DNA of 61,073 nt. Origin: a bacterium. Lineage in GTDB: Bacteria > Actinomycetota > Acidimicrobiia > Acidimicrobiales > CATQHL01. The stretch is from assembly GCA_026708055.1 (NCBI GenBank), contig JAPOVS010000087.1, positions 1 to 61,073 on the forward strand. The letters run 5' to 3'. The notes under the pieces are model-generated. The model made no database searches. It was given only the letters and a program-made list of their open reading frames with translations, and was not told where the DNA came from. A program made the translations under genes and the position numbers. Positions 18,966-27,697 of the stretch are shown one piece after another. The stretch's first letter is position 1; every line of letters begins with the position of its first letter.

Positions 18966-20242
18966 TGGACGAGCACGCCGCCGGCCGTTTCGGGAGGCCT
19001 CTCTGGCGGCGCCTCCGGCTGGCGCTGATCGCGCCGGCGGTGGCGCTGGCGCTGACCGCATGCGCCGACGAGCACCCGCTGGACACCCTCACGGAGGCCG
19101 GCCCGGACGCGCGGGAGATCAACGACCTGTTCTTCCCCGTCCTCGGGGTCGCCGTCGTCGTCTTCTTCCTGGTGCAGGGTGCCGTCATCTACCTGGTCCT
19201 CAAGTACCGGGCGCGACGCCGGGACTCGTCTGCGGCGGCCACGGGCGGCGAGGGTGACGGCGACGACCTCTACGGGGACGACGAGTATCCCGAGCAGGTT
19301 CACGGCAATCTCCGGCTGGAGCTGGCCTGGACCATCATCCCCACGATCCTGCTGGCGGTCATCTCGGTGTTCGCGCTCATCTCCCTCGTCGAGTTGAACG
19401 AGGTGTCCGCCGCTGAGGACGATCTCCGGGTCACCGTCGTGGGCCAGCAGTGGTGGTGGGAGTTCCAGTACCACCTGGACGGCGACACCTCCACGGCGCC
19501 GGACATCGTGACCGCGAACGAGTTGGTGATGCCGGTGCGCCAGCAGGTGCCCCTGGAGATCACCTCGCGGGACGTGATCCACTCGTTCTGGATCCCGCGG
19601 CTGAACGGCAAGCGCGACGCCGTCCCGGGCCGTACCCATCCGTGGGTGATCGAGGCCGACGAGCCGGGCCGCTACATGGGCCAGTGCACCGAGTTCTGCG
19701 GGCTCTCGCACGCCTACATGCGCATGTACGCCGTCGTGCTGGAGCCCGCCGAGTGGGAGGAGTGGGTGCAGGGCCAACTGGTGGACGCCGCGCCCCTGGA
19801 ACCCACCGATCCCGGTTACGAGGGCCAGGAGGTCTTCCTGGCGAACTGTGCCAACTGTCACGTCGTCAACGGTGTGACCGACGTGAACCTCGACGGTCGC
19901 CTCGACGGTACGGCCGACTACGCCGGCACCGGCGACTTCGACTCCGAGCCCATCACCTCGGCACTCGTGGCGGGCGCGGCCCCCAATCTGACCCACCTGG
20001 CGAGCCGCACCACGTTCGCGGGCTCCATCTTCGACCTCTACGAGAACCGAGCCAAGTACATCCCCTACCTCGAGGTGGCTGAGCGGGGCGACCTGAACCG
20101 AGGCGACCTCGAAGCCTGGATCCGCAACGCCCCCGAGCGGAAGGCCAACGACGCCGACGGCGCCCGCGGCATGACCGCTTTCCCGGGCCTCACCGAGGGC
20201 GACATCGACGCGTTGGTCGAATATCTGATGACCCTGCGCTAG
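18965..20242 (+). CDS. ctaC: Cytochrome c oxidase subunit II fused to cytochrome c (caa3 type)
   Basis: 425 residues. A signal peptide ends in a lipobox with Cys33 (LALTAC); two membrane helices follow (about 57-78 and 120-141). The periplasmic CuA domain has WWWEFQY (162-169) and ligands His206, Cys241, Cys245, His249 and Met252 (CTEFCGLSHAYM). A cytochrome c domain follows with CANCH at 295-299 and a late Met (RGMTAFPGLT). The fused heme marks a caa3-type oxidase accepting electrons from the bc complex or its cytochrome. ATG 18965 overlaps the preceding stop. Confidence 0.96.
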   Translation: MDEHAAGRFGRPLWRRLRLALIAPAVALALTACADEHPLDTLTEAGPDAREINDLFFPVLGVAVVVFFLVQGAVIYLVLKYRARRRDSSAAATGGEGDGDDLYGDDEYPEQVHGNLRLELAWTIIPTILLAVISVFALISLVELNEVSAAEDDLRVTVVGQQWWWEFQYHLDGDTSTAPDIVTANELVMPVRQQVPLEITSRDVIHSFWIPRLNGKRDAVPGRTHPWVIEADEPGRYMGQCTEFCGLSHAYMRMYAVVLEPAEWEEWVQGQLVDAAPLEPTDPGYEGQEVFLANCANCHVVNGVTDVNLDGRLDGTADYAGTGDFDSEPITSALVAGAAPNLTHLASRTTFAGSIFDLYENRAKYIPYLEVAERGDLNRGDLEAWIRNAPERKANDADGARGMTAFPGLTEGDIDALVEYLMTLR

Positions 20243-20317
20243 ACAGCAGAGAGCGGAACCAGAGAACACCCGAGACGGTACCGAGACCCAGAAACCCGGA
20301 GAGACCCCGGCAACCCC

Positions 20318-22411
20318 ATGACCACCACCTCCGAACCCCCGCTGCAACTCACCGCAGGCGAGCAGATGGTGCGGCCCTCGACGTCGCTCGGGGTGTTCTC
20401 GCGGCCGAGGGGTGACACAGGCTGGCAGAGCTGGCTCTTCACCGTCGATCACAAGCGCATCGGCATCATGTACGGCGCCGCGGCGCTGCTGTTCCTGGTG
20501 ATCGGCGGCATCGAGGCGCTGCTTATCCGGCTGCAGCTGGCCGTTCCCGGGGGCAACGTGCTCAGCGAGGACGCCTACAACCAGGTCTTCACCATGCACG
20601 GCGTCACGATGGTGTTCCTGGTGATCATGCCGATGGCCGCCGCCTTCGCCAACTACCTGCTGCCGCTGCAGATCGGCGCCCGGGACGTGGCCTTCCCCCG
20701 GCTCAACGCCTTCAGCCTGTGGGCCTTCCTGGCCGGCGGCATCTTCCTGAACACCTCGTGGTTCCTCGGCGGCGCCCCCGACGGCGGCTGGTTCGGCTAC
20801 GCGCCCAACAGCGGCCTCGTCTACTCGCCGAGCAACGGCATGGACTTCTACGCCCTGGGTCTGCAGATCGCCGGCATCGCCTCGCTGGTCAGCGCCATCA
20901 ACCTCATCACGACGGTGCTCAACATGCGCGCCCCCGGCATGACCCTGTTCCGGATGCCGGTGCTCTCCTGGATGCTGCTCGTCGTGCAGTTCCTGCTGCT
21001 GTTCGCCATCCCGGTGATCACCGTCGCTCTGTTCCTGCTGAGCTTCGACCGGCTGTTCGACGCCAACTTCTTCAACGTGGCGGCCGGTGCCGACCCGCTG
21101 CTGTGGCAGCACCTCTTCTGGATCTTCGGGCATCCCGAGGTGTACATCCTCATCCTGCCCGCCTTCGGCATCATGTCCGAGGTCATCCCCGTCTTCAGCC
21201 GCAAGCCCATCTTCGGCTACCCGTTCATGGTCTTCTCGGGGATCGCCATCGGCTTCATGGGCTGGGGGGTGTGGGCCCACCACATGTTCACCTCCGGCAT
21301 GGGGCCGGTCTCGGTGGCGGCCTTCTCGCTCTCCACCATGTTCATCGCCGTGCCCACAGGGGTGAAGATCCTCAACTGGTTGGCGACCATGTGGGGCGGC
21401 CGGGTGCGGTTGACCACGGCGATGCTGTACTCCGTCGGCGCGGTTGCGATGTTCACCATCGGCGGCCTGTCGGGGGTGACCCACGCCATCGCGCCCGCGG
21501 ACACCCAGCAGACCGACACCTACTACATCGTCGCCCACTTCCACTACGTGATATTCGGGGGATCCCTCATGGGCATGCTCTCGGGCATCTACTTCTGGTG
21601 GCCGAAGATGTTCGGACACAAACTCGACGAGAAGCTCGGCAAGATCGGCTTCTGGGTTCTGCTCATCGGCTTCAACCTCACGTTCGGGCCGATGCACATA
21701 CTGGGTCTGCAGGGCATGTCGCGCCGCATCCACAGCTATGCCGCCGACTCCGGATTCAACCTGTGGAACATGTTCGCCACCGTGGGTTCGTTCGTCGTCG
21801 CCGTGGGCCTTCTGCTGTTCTTCTGGAACATCGGCGTCAGCCGCCGCCGCGCCCGCGGCGCGCCGCCGGTGGGTCCCGATCCGTGGGACGCGCGCGGCCT
21901 GGAGTGGATGACCGCCTCGCCGACGCCCGTCCACAACTTCGACCGCGACATCACCGTCACGCGCCAGGACGAGTTCTGGCACCGCAAGTGGCGCATCGGC
22001 GACGACGGCCAGGTGACGCGCATCGCCCGGGCCGAGGACGTGGCGCACGACGGCAGCGCCACCGACGTGCACCTGCCCTCGCCCTCGTACTGGCCGGTGG
22101 TGGTCGCCCTCGGGCTGCCCCTGGTGGCCTACGGGCTCATCTACAACCTCTGGATCACCGGCGTGGGCGCGCTGTTGATCCTGGGCGGCCTGTACGCCTG
22201 GGTGTTCGAGCCGCCCGACGATCCCGAGGCCCACGCGCACGACGACCACCACGACGCCGACCCCTCCGACGACCCCGACAACGGTGCCTCCGGCGGCGGG
22301 ACGTCCACGAACGGTGAGGGTGGACCCGACGGCGGTGACGGCACGCGCCAGCTGGCCGGAGCGGGAGTCGCCGGCGGTCCGTCCGCGCAGGCGACGGAGG
22401 AGCAATCGTGA
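20318..22411 (+). CDS. ctaD: Cytochrome c oxidase subunit I with C-terminal extra helices
   Basis: Catalytic oxygen-reducing subunit, 697 residues. All ligands are present: His94 (TMHGVTM) for heme a; His272 and Tyr276 (HPEVY), His321 and His322 (AHHMF) for CuB; His407 and His409 (AHFHYVIFGG) for hemes a3 and a. After the usual twelve helices and the DPWDARGLEW segment the protein carries about 130 more residues: a loop, PSYWP, two membrane helices (about 590-640) and an Asp/His/Gly-rich tail. The added part looks like a fused actinobacterial subunit IV (CtaF) module. ATG 20318; the 75-bp gap after ctaC has no promoter I recognise. It overlaps ctaE by four bases. Confidence 0.97.
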   Translation: MTTTSEPPLQLTAGEQMVRPSTSLGVFSRPRGDTGWQSWLFTVDHKRIGIMYGAAALLFLVIGGIEALLIRLQLAVPGGNVLSEDAYNQVFTMHGVTMVFLVIMPMAAAFANYLLPLQIGARDVAFPRLNAFSLWAFLAGGIFLNTSWFLGGAPDGGWFGYAPNSGLVYSPSNGMDFYALGLQIAGIASLVSAINLITTVLNMRAPGMTLFRMPVLSWMLLVVQFLLLFAIPVITVALFLLSFDRLFDANFFNVAAGADPLLWQHLFWIFGHPEVYILILPAFGIMSEVIPVFSRKPIFGYPFMVFSGIAIGFMGWGVWAHHMFTSGMGPVSVAAFSLSTMFIAVPTGVKILNWLATMWGGRVRLTTAMLYSVGAVAMFTIGGLSGVTHAIAPADTQQTDTYYIVAHFHYVIFGGSLMGMLSGIYFWWPKMFGHKLDEKLGKIGFWVLLIGFNLTFGPMHILGLQGMSRRIHSYAADSGFNLWNMFATVGSFVVAVGLLLFFWNIGVSRRRARGAPPVGPDPWDARGLEWMTASPTPVHNFDRDITVTRQDEFWHRKWRIGDDGQVTRIARAEDVAHDGSATDVHLPSPSYWPVVVALGLPLVAYGLIYNLWITGVGALLILGGLYAWVFEPPDDPEAHAHDDHHDADPSDDPDNGASGGGTSTNGEGGPDGGDGTRQLAGAGVAGGPSAQATEEQS

Positions 22412-23049
22412 CCGATGTCGCCGATCCCGAAGCGGCCGTGACCGCCCCGGCCGCGGGCGGCCACGAGGCACCCGCGCACCCGCCCACGACCACGGGCATG
22501 TCCCACAACAAGGTGGCGATGTGGCTGTTCCTGGGGTCGGAGTGCCTGCTGTTCGGCGCCCTCATCTCCGTCTACATGTTCGCCAAGTCCCGGCTGCCGG
22601 CCGGCGAGATCGGCCCGAACGACGTCTTCGACATCCCGTTCACGTCGGTCAGCTCGTTCGTGCTGCTGATGAGCTCGCTGACCATGGTGCTGGCGCTGTC
22701 GGCCCTGACGCGGGGCGAGGAGCGGGGCTTCCGGGTGTGGATCGTGGCCACGGCGCTGCTCGGCGGCACGTTCATCGCCGGGCAGGTCTACGAGTTCACC
22801 GTCTTCTACAACCTCGGACTGGGCTACACCACGAACATCTTCGGGTCGGCCTTCTACACCCTGACCGGGTTCCACGGCGCCCACGTCACCATCGGCATCG
22901 TGATGCTGATGTCGGCGCTGGTGGCCAGCCTGCGCGGCCGCCTGAGCCCCCGGAACGCCGAGACCGTCGAGCTCATCGGCCTGTACTGGCACTTCGTCGA
23001 CATCGTGTGGATCCTCATCTTCACGATCATCTACCTTTTCCCGCAGTAG
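22408..23049 (+). CDS. ctaE: Cytochrome c oxidase subunit III
   Basis: 213 residues. A His/Pro-rich N-terminal tail of about 30 residues is followed by five membrane helices. Typical elements are MWLFLGSECLLFGALI, GQVYEF, FYTLTGFHGAHVTIGI and LYWHFVDIVWILIFTIIYLF. GTG start overlaps the ctaD stop. It is the standard partner of ctaD and is distinct from the divergent homologue at 17460. Confidence 0.96.
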   Translation: MTDVADPEAAVTAPAAGGHEAPAHPPTTTGMSHNKVAMWLFLGSECLLFGALISVYMFAKSRLPAGEIGPNDVFDIPFTSVSSFVLLMSSLTMVLALSALTRGEERGFRVWIVATALLGGTFIAGQVYEFTVFYNLGLGYTTNIFGSAFYTLTGFHGAHVTIGIVMLMSALVASLRGRLSPRNAETVELIGLYWHFVDIVWILIFTIIYLFPQ

Positions 23050-23064
23050 GGGAGGCGCCGCTCC

Positions 23065-23439
23065 ATGAGCCAGACACAGCCGGCGCCGCCCGCCGAGGAG
23101 GCCGTGCCGCACGACGTGGCCGAGGCCGCCCACGACGACCACGGCGAGGGCCACGAGCACCCCTCGGACCGGCAGTACGTCAAGATCGCCCTGATTCTCG
23201 GCGGCCTCACCGCGCTCGAGGTCTTCACCTACTTCGAGTCGGTGCACAACCTCGGCGACGCGGCGATCTACGTGATCCTGATCGTGCTGATGGTCCTCAA
23301 GTTCATCTACGTGGTGGCCTGGTTCATGCACCTGAAATTCGATTCGGTGCTGTTCAAGAGGATCTTCGTAGCGGGCATCGTGCTGGCCCTGGGGGTCTAT
23401 CTGGTCATGTTGACCGCGTTCCGGATCTGGGGAGCCTGA
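23065..23439 (+). CDS. Cytochrome c oxidase subunit IV (bacterial COX4/CyoD-like)
   Basis: 124 residues: a His/Asp/Glu-rich soluble N-terminus of about 45 residues, then three membrane helices (KIALILGGLTALEVFTYF, AAIYVILIVLMVLKFIYVVAWFMHLKFD, FVAGIVLALGVYLVMLTAF). The helix pattern and the WFMHLKFD loop are characteristic of the prokaryotic subunit IV family, which stabilises the CuB site during assembly. GGGGAGG lies upstream of the ATG at 23065. It follows ctaE by 15 bases. Note that CtaD also carries a fused subunit IV-like module. Confidence 0.9.
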   Translation: MSQTQPAPPAEEAVPHDVAEAAHDDHGEGHEHPSDRQYVKIALILGGLTALEVFTYFESVHNLGDAAIYVILIVLMVLKFIYVVAWFMHLKFDSVLFKRIFVAGIVLALGVYLVMLTAFRIWGA

Positions 23440-23461
23440 GCCCGGCGTCCGGGGGTGGGCG

Positions 23462-24388
23462 ATGCGGGAGTTCATCGACTACGACCTGTGGGGCTGGACA
23501 CCGCACCCCGAGGTGTGGGTGATCGTCCTGGTGGCGCTCGCCGTCGGGGGCTACGTGGCACGGGTGCTGGCGCCGGCGGCCGGCGAGGTCATCGAGCGTC
23601 GCCGCAAGGGCTGCTACCTGGCGGCGGTGGGTGTGCTCTGGTTCGCCAGCGGCTGGCCCATGCACGACATCTCCGAGCAGTACCTGTACTCGGTGCACAT
23701 GGTGCAACACCTGCTGATCACCCTGGTGGTGCCGCCGCTGCTGCTGCTCGCCACCCCCGAGTGGATCGCACGGCGCGTCGTCGAACCCTCCCGACCGCTG
23801 GCACGGCGCCTGCTGCGCCCGATCACCGTCGGCATCACGTTCAACGTGGTCGTGGCGATCACGCACATTCCCTGGGTGGTGAACACCAGCGCAACCAACG
23901 GCGTCTTCCACTACACGGCACACCTGGCGTTGTTCGTGACGGCGATCGCCATGTGGTTGCCGGTGTGCGGGCCATTTCCCGAATTGCGCCTGCAGCCGCT
24001 GCCGAAGATGTTCTACCTGTTCGCCATGTCGGTGCTGCCCACGGTCCCGGCTGGGTTCCTGACCTTCGCCCAGACCCCCATCTACGAGGCCTACGACACA
24101 CCGCTGCGGTTGTGGGGGGTGTCGGTGGCCAACGACCAGCAGATGGCGGGGCTCATCATGAAGATCGCGGGCGGCCTGTACCTGTGGGCGATCATCGCCG
24201 GCGTGTTCTTCCGCTGGTCGGCCCGCCAGCGCGCAGCCGACCGCGCCACCGCCGACGGCACGCCGATCTCCAGCGAGGACGGCGAGGCACCCGTGCCCGC
24301 CCGGGCCGCCGCCGACATGCTCACCTACTCGCAGGTTGTCGAGGCCTTCGAGCGGGCCGGTGAGCCGCCCAGCGAGGCCCGCAACTGA
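23462..24388 (+). CDS. ctaG: Cytochrome c oxidase assembly protein CtaG (caa3_CtaG family)
   Basis: 308 residues, seven or eight membrane helices, no relation to the COX11-type CtaG. Family features are ASGWPMHDISEQYLYSVHMVQHLLITLVVPPLLLL and HIPWVVNTSATNGVFHYTAHLALF, with conserved histidines that may bind copper. It is thought to help build the CuB centre of caa3 oxidases. It closes the oxidase operon; the next gene follows after a strong ribosome-binding site. Confidence 0.92.
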   Translation: MREFIDYDLWGWTPHPEVWVIVLVALAVGGYVARVLAPAAGEVIERRRKGCYLAAVGVLWFASGWPMHDISEQYLYSVHMVQHLLITLVVPPLLLLATPEWIARRVVEPSRPLARRLLRPITVGITFNVVVAITHIPWVVNTSATNGVFHYTAHLALFVTAIAMWLPVCGPFPELRLQPLPKMFYLFAMSVLPTVPAGFLTFAQTPIYEAYDTPLRLWGVSVANDQQMAGLIMKIAGGLYLWAIIAGVFFRWSARQRAADRATADGTPISSEDGEAPVPARAAADMLTYSQVVEAFERAGEPPSEARN

Positions 24389-24405
24389 CGGAGAGGAGGT
24401 TGGCC

Positions 24406-25596
24406 GTGAGTTCTGAGGACGGCTTCCTGGCGGCGCTCGAGGCATCGACGACCGATGTCAACGAGGCGATCACTCTGCCGCCCGCCTGTTACACGTCGGA
24501 GGAGTTCCTGGCCTTCGAGCGCCGGGCGATCTTCGATCAGGACTGGGTGTGCGTCGGCCACGAGGGTCAGATCCCCAACGCCGGCGACTACTTCTGTGTG
24601 CAGTTGTTCGACGATCCGCTCGTGGCGGTGCGCGGCGCCGACAACGAGGTGCGCGTCCTGTCGGCCGTCTGCCGCCACCGGGGCATGGTCGTCGCCGAGG
24701 GCTCGGGCAACGGATCCAACTTCCGCTGCCCGTACCACTTCTGGGTCTACGGCCTCGACGGCCGGCTGCTCGGCGCGCCGGCGATGGAGCAGCGCGCCGA
24801 CTTCGACAAGTCATGCCTGGGGCTCCCGCAGCTCAAGACCGAGTTCTGGAACGGGTTCATCTTCGTCACCTTCAACGGCGAGGCCCTGCCGCTGGTCCCC
24901 ACGCTCGGCGGCCTCGACGGCATCCTCCGCAACTACCGCCTCACCGAGACCATCTGGGTGGACGGCGGCCACTTCGACGACCTGCCGTGGAACTGGAAGG
25001 TCATGCTGGAGAACTTCGTGGACGGCTACCACAACAACCGCCTGCACAGCGGCATCGGCGACGTGATGCCCTGCAGCGACGCCACGTTCGTGCCCTTCGA
25101 CCCCGAACGTGACAACCACATCTCGCGTTCGAACCGCACCCTCAAGCAGGACGCCTCGTTCAATCTGACGCGGGAGCCGCTGTTCCCGGTGTTCCCGCAC
25201 CTGTCCGAGGAGGATCGTTGGCACTGGAACTTCGCGCTGGTGCCCCCGACGCTGGCGCTGGCGATCGTGCCCGATCAGGTGGCGTACTTCACCGTCTTCC
25301 CCAGGGGCGCCAACGGCATCTCCATCCAGATCGGCTACCTCTTCCACCACAAGGTCGTCGAGATGCCGATGTTCGACGTCCGTTTCGCCCAGGCCAAGGC
25401 CGACGTGGACAACTTCAACGGTGCCGACATCCACGCCGACACCATGGTCCAGGTGGGGCTTCGTTCACGCTTCGCGCCGCGGGGCCCGTACTCGTGGCAG
25501 GAGGCGACCCTGCAGCAGATCAATCGCTGGCTCGTCAAGCGCTACCGCGAGCACTACCGGCGCGACCCCGCCCCGGTGCGGGCGGCCGGCCTGTAG
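24406..25596 (+). CDS. Rieske non-heme iron ring-hydroxylating/demethylating oxygenase, alpha subunit
   Basis: 396 residues from GTG 24406; GGAGAGGAGG at 24390-24399 gives ideal spacing to this codon, whereas the TTG at 24400 abuts it. The N-terminal Rieske domain binds [2Fe-2S] through Cys89, His91, Cys108 and His111 (CRH...CPYH). The C-terminal catalytic domain has the mononuclear iron motif NFVDGYHNNRLHSGIGD with two His, and a distal acid in the last third. Members hydroxylate aromatics or demethylate quaternary amines such as betaine and carnitine. No reductase or catabolic gene is adjacent, so the substrate is unknown. Confidence 0.88.
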   Translation: MSSEDGFLAALEASTTDVNEAITLPPACYTSEEFLAFERRAIFDQDWVCVGHEGQIPNAGDYFCVQLFDDPLVAVRGADNEVRVLSAVCRHRGMVVAEGSGNGSNFRCPYHFWVYGLDGRLLGAPAMEQRADFDKSCLGLPQLKTEFWNGFIFVTFNGEALPLVPTLGGLDGILRNYRLTETIWVDGGHFDDLPWNWKVMLENFVDGYHNNRLHSGIGDVMPCSDATFVPFDPERDNHISRSNRTLKQDASFNLTREPLFPVFPHLSEEDRWHWNFALVPPTLALAIVPDQVAYFTVFPRGANGISIQIGYLFHHKVVEMPMFDVRFAQAKADVDNFNGADIHADTMVQVGLRSRFAPRGPYSWQEATLQQINRWLVKRYREHYRRDPAPVRAAGL

Positions 25597-25682
25597 GAGA
25601 ATCAAGCCGCAGCGCCGCCGCGGCGGCAGCACGTCGTCGCCGCACTTGCTGACGGCTCCGGGCGACGCGCCGGTACGGTTTT

Positions 25683-26966
25683 GTGGTGCTCGACGTCCGC
25701 TTGCTGCGACATGAGATGGAGCGGGTGCGCGCCGCCGTCATCTCCCGGGGCGACGAAACCGCGCCGCTGGTTGAGGCGCTCGACCTCGACGTGCGGCGGC
25801 GTCACCTGCTGGCGCGTCGCGACGAGTTGCGCCACGAGGTGAAGGAACTCTCCGCCGAGATCGGGAAGCTGCACCGGGAAGGCCGCCGCGACGAGGCCGT
25901 CGAGTCCATCGAGCGCAGCCGCATGCTCGGCGACGAGACCAAGGCGTTGGCGGCGCAGGCCGACGAGCTGGGCGGGCGCCTCGAGGACCTGCTGATGCGG
26001 ATGGCGAACCTCCCCGCCGAGGACTGTCCCGTCGGCGCCGGGGCCGAGGACAACCCGGTGCTGCGGGTCGAGAACTTCACCCCCGACCGCTACGGCCCCC
26101 ACCAGCGCGTCCCCCACTGGAACTTCACAGCCGAGATGGGTCTCCTGGATGTGGAGCGTGCCACCAAGCTGTCCGGGGCGATGTTCTCCATGTTCCGGCG
26201 GGAGGGCGCGATGCTCGCCCGCGCCCTGGTGCAGTTCGCCCTGGACCGCAACGCCGATCTGTACGAGGAGGTGCGGCCGCCCACGCTCGTCCACACCGAG
26301 ACAATGACCAGCACCGGCCACCTGCCGCGCTTCGCCGACGATGCCTACCACCTGGAACGCGATGACCTGTGGGCGATCCCGACCGCCGAAGTGCCGCTCA
26401 CGTCGCTGTGCCGTGACGAGGTGCTCGCCGAGTCCGACCTCCCGATGCGCCTCATGGCCCACACCTCCTGCTTCCGGCGCGAGGCCGGGGCGGCGGGCCG
26501 CGACACCCGGGGCCTGTTGCGCGTGCACGAGTTCGACAAGGTCGAGATCCTGGCCTACGCCACCCCGGAGCAGGCCCCGGAGATGCACAACGAGCTGCTC
26601 GATCGGGCCGAGGGCGCGGTCGCGGATCTCTCCCTGGCCTACAGGATCGTGGACATCTGCACCGGTGATCTGGGGGGCGCGGCCGCCCGGACCTTCGACA
26701 TCGAGGTCTACTCGCCGGGCAGCGACCGCTGGTTGGAGTGCTCGTCGGTCTCCTGGTTCAGCGACTACCAGGCCCGGCGCGCCAATGTCCGCTATCGCCC
26801 CGACGGCACCCGCGGGACCCGGCTCGTGCACACCCTGAACGGCTCAGCCCTGGCGGTGCCGCGGGTTTGGGCCGCGCTCACCGAGACGTGGCGCCGGCCC
26901 GACGGATCCATCGAGGTGCCCCCGCCGCTGCGCCCGTACATGCGCGGGCTGGAGGTGATCCGGTGA
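25683..26966 (+). CDS. serS: Seryl-tRNA synthetase
   Basis: Class II synthetase charging tRNA-Ser. The N-terminal antiparallel coiled coil (about 30-100, LARRDELRHEVKELSAEIGKL) is followed by the catalytic core with motif 2 (FRREAGAAGRDTRGLLRVHEFDKVE) and motif 3 (LNGSALAVPRVWAALTE). 427 residues. Two consecutive GTG codons (25683 and 25686) can start it; the second gives the usual MLDVRLLR beginning. No ribosome-binding site is evident. The methyltransferase gene follows. Confidence 0.97.
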   Translation: MVLDVRLLRHEMERVRAAVISRGDETAPLVEALDLDVRRRHLLARRDELRHEVKELSAEIGKLHREGRRDEAVESIERSRMLGDETKALAAQADELGGRLEDLLMRMANLPAEDCPVGAGAEDNPVLRVENFTPDRYGPHQRVPHWNFTAEMGLLDVERATKLSGAMFSMFRREGAMLARALVQFALDRNADLYEEVRPPTLVHTETMTSTGHLPRFADDAYHLERDDLWAIPTAEVPLTSLCRDEVLAESDLPMRLMAHTSCFRREAGAAGRDTRGLLRVHEFDKVEILAYATPEQAPEMHNELLDRAEGAVADLSLAYRIVDICTGDLGGAAARTFDIEVYSPGSDRWLECSSVSWFSDYQARRANVRYRPDGTRGTRLVHTLNGSALAVPRVWAALTETWRRPDGSIEVPPPLRPYMRGLEVIR

Positions 26967-27018
26967 CGCGGGCGACGGTCGCCCGGATCGTCGCCGGCTA
27001 GCGGCCCGCCGCAGCCAG

Positions 27019-27690
27019 ATGCAACGGGACGGCGAGCGGGACACGATCCGACGCCTGCCGCCGCTGATCGCGGCCCCGGAGAATCTGCCCGATCTCGACG
27101 GTTCGGATCATCCTGTGCGGGCCATGACCCGATCGGTGGCTGGCGACGAGGCCTCCTGGACGCCCGCCGCGGCGGCCGAGATAATCGAGCGGTTCGACGA
27201 GTTGGCGCCCGACTGGTCCAACCGCCTGCGGCCCGAGGAGTTCGTGGGCCTCCCCGACGCCTGCGAGCGCGGCCTCCTCGAGCCGTCGGCGCTGTGCCTG
27301 GAGGTGGGCTCGGGCACCGGGTTCGGGACGGTGCACCTCGCGGCGCACTTCCGGGCCACCGTCGCCGTGGACATCTCGGCGGGCATGCTGGCGCTGGCAC
27401 CTCCCGATCTGGCCCCTCGCGTGCGGGCGGACGGGGCCTCGCTGCCGCTGCCCGACGACTCCGTCGACGTCGTGGCGTTGATCAACATGCTGCTGTTCCC
27501 CTCCGAGGTGGACCGCGTGCTGCGGCCCGACGGGGCCGTTCTCTGGTTCAACACGCTCGGGGTGCGCACACCCATCCATCTCCCTGCCGAGGAGGTGGCG
27601 GCGGCCCTGCCCGGTCGCTGGCAGGGGATCGCCAGCGAGGCGCTCTGGGCGACGTGGTGTGTGCTGCGCCGGGCGGCGCCTGACGGCTGA
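27019..27690 (+). CDS. Class I SAM-dependent methyltransferase, substrate unknown
   Basis: 223 residues. The Rossmann-fold signature LCLEVGSGTGFGTVHLA (motif I) is followed by VAVDISAGMLALAP and ADGASLPLPDDSVDVVALINMLLFP (motif III/IV region), which place it in the UbiE/COQ5-like class (Methyltransf_11 type). The first 45 residues are an unaligned extension. It lies 52 bases after serS and converges on ccdA with a 7-bp gap, so there is no room for a separate terminator. No clue to substrate. Confidence 0.82.
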   Translation: MQRDGERDTIRRLPPLIAAPENLPDLDGSDHPVRAMTRSVAGDEASWTPAAAAEIIERFDELAPDWSNRLRPEEFVGLPDACERGLLEPSALCLEVGSGTGFGTVHLAAHFRATVAVDISAGMLALAPPDLAPRVRADGASLPLPDDSVDVVALINMLLFPSEVDRVLRPDGAVLWFNTLGVRTPIHLPAEEVAAALPGRWQGIASEALWATWCVLRRAAPDG

Positions 27691-27697
27691 ACGCCCC

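Noticed and set aside
18902-22471. A 1189-codon open frame on the minus strand under ctaC and ctaD
   Set aside because: Antisense to genes with complete CuA, heme and CuB motifs; the translation is His/Asp/Gln/Arg-rich mirror sequence.
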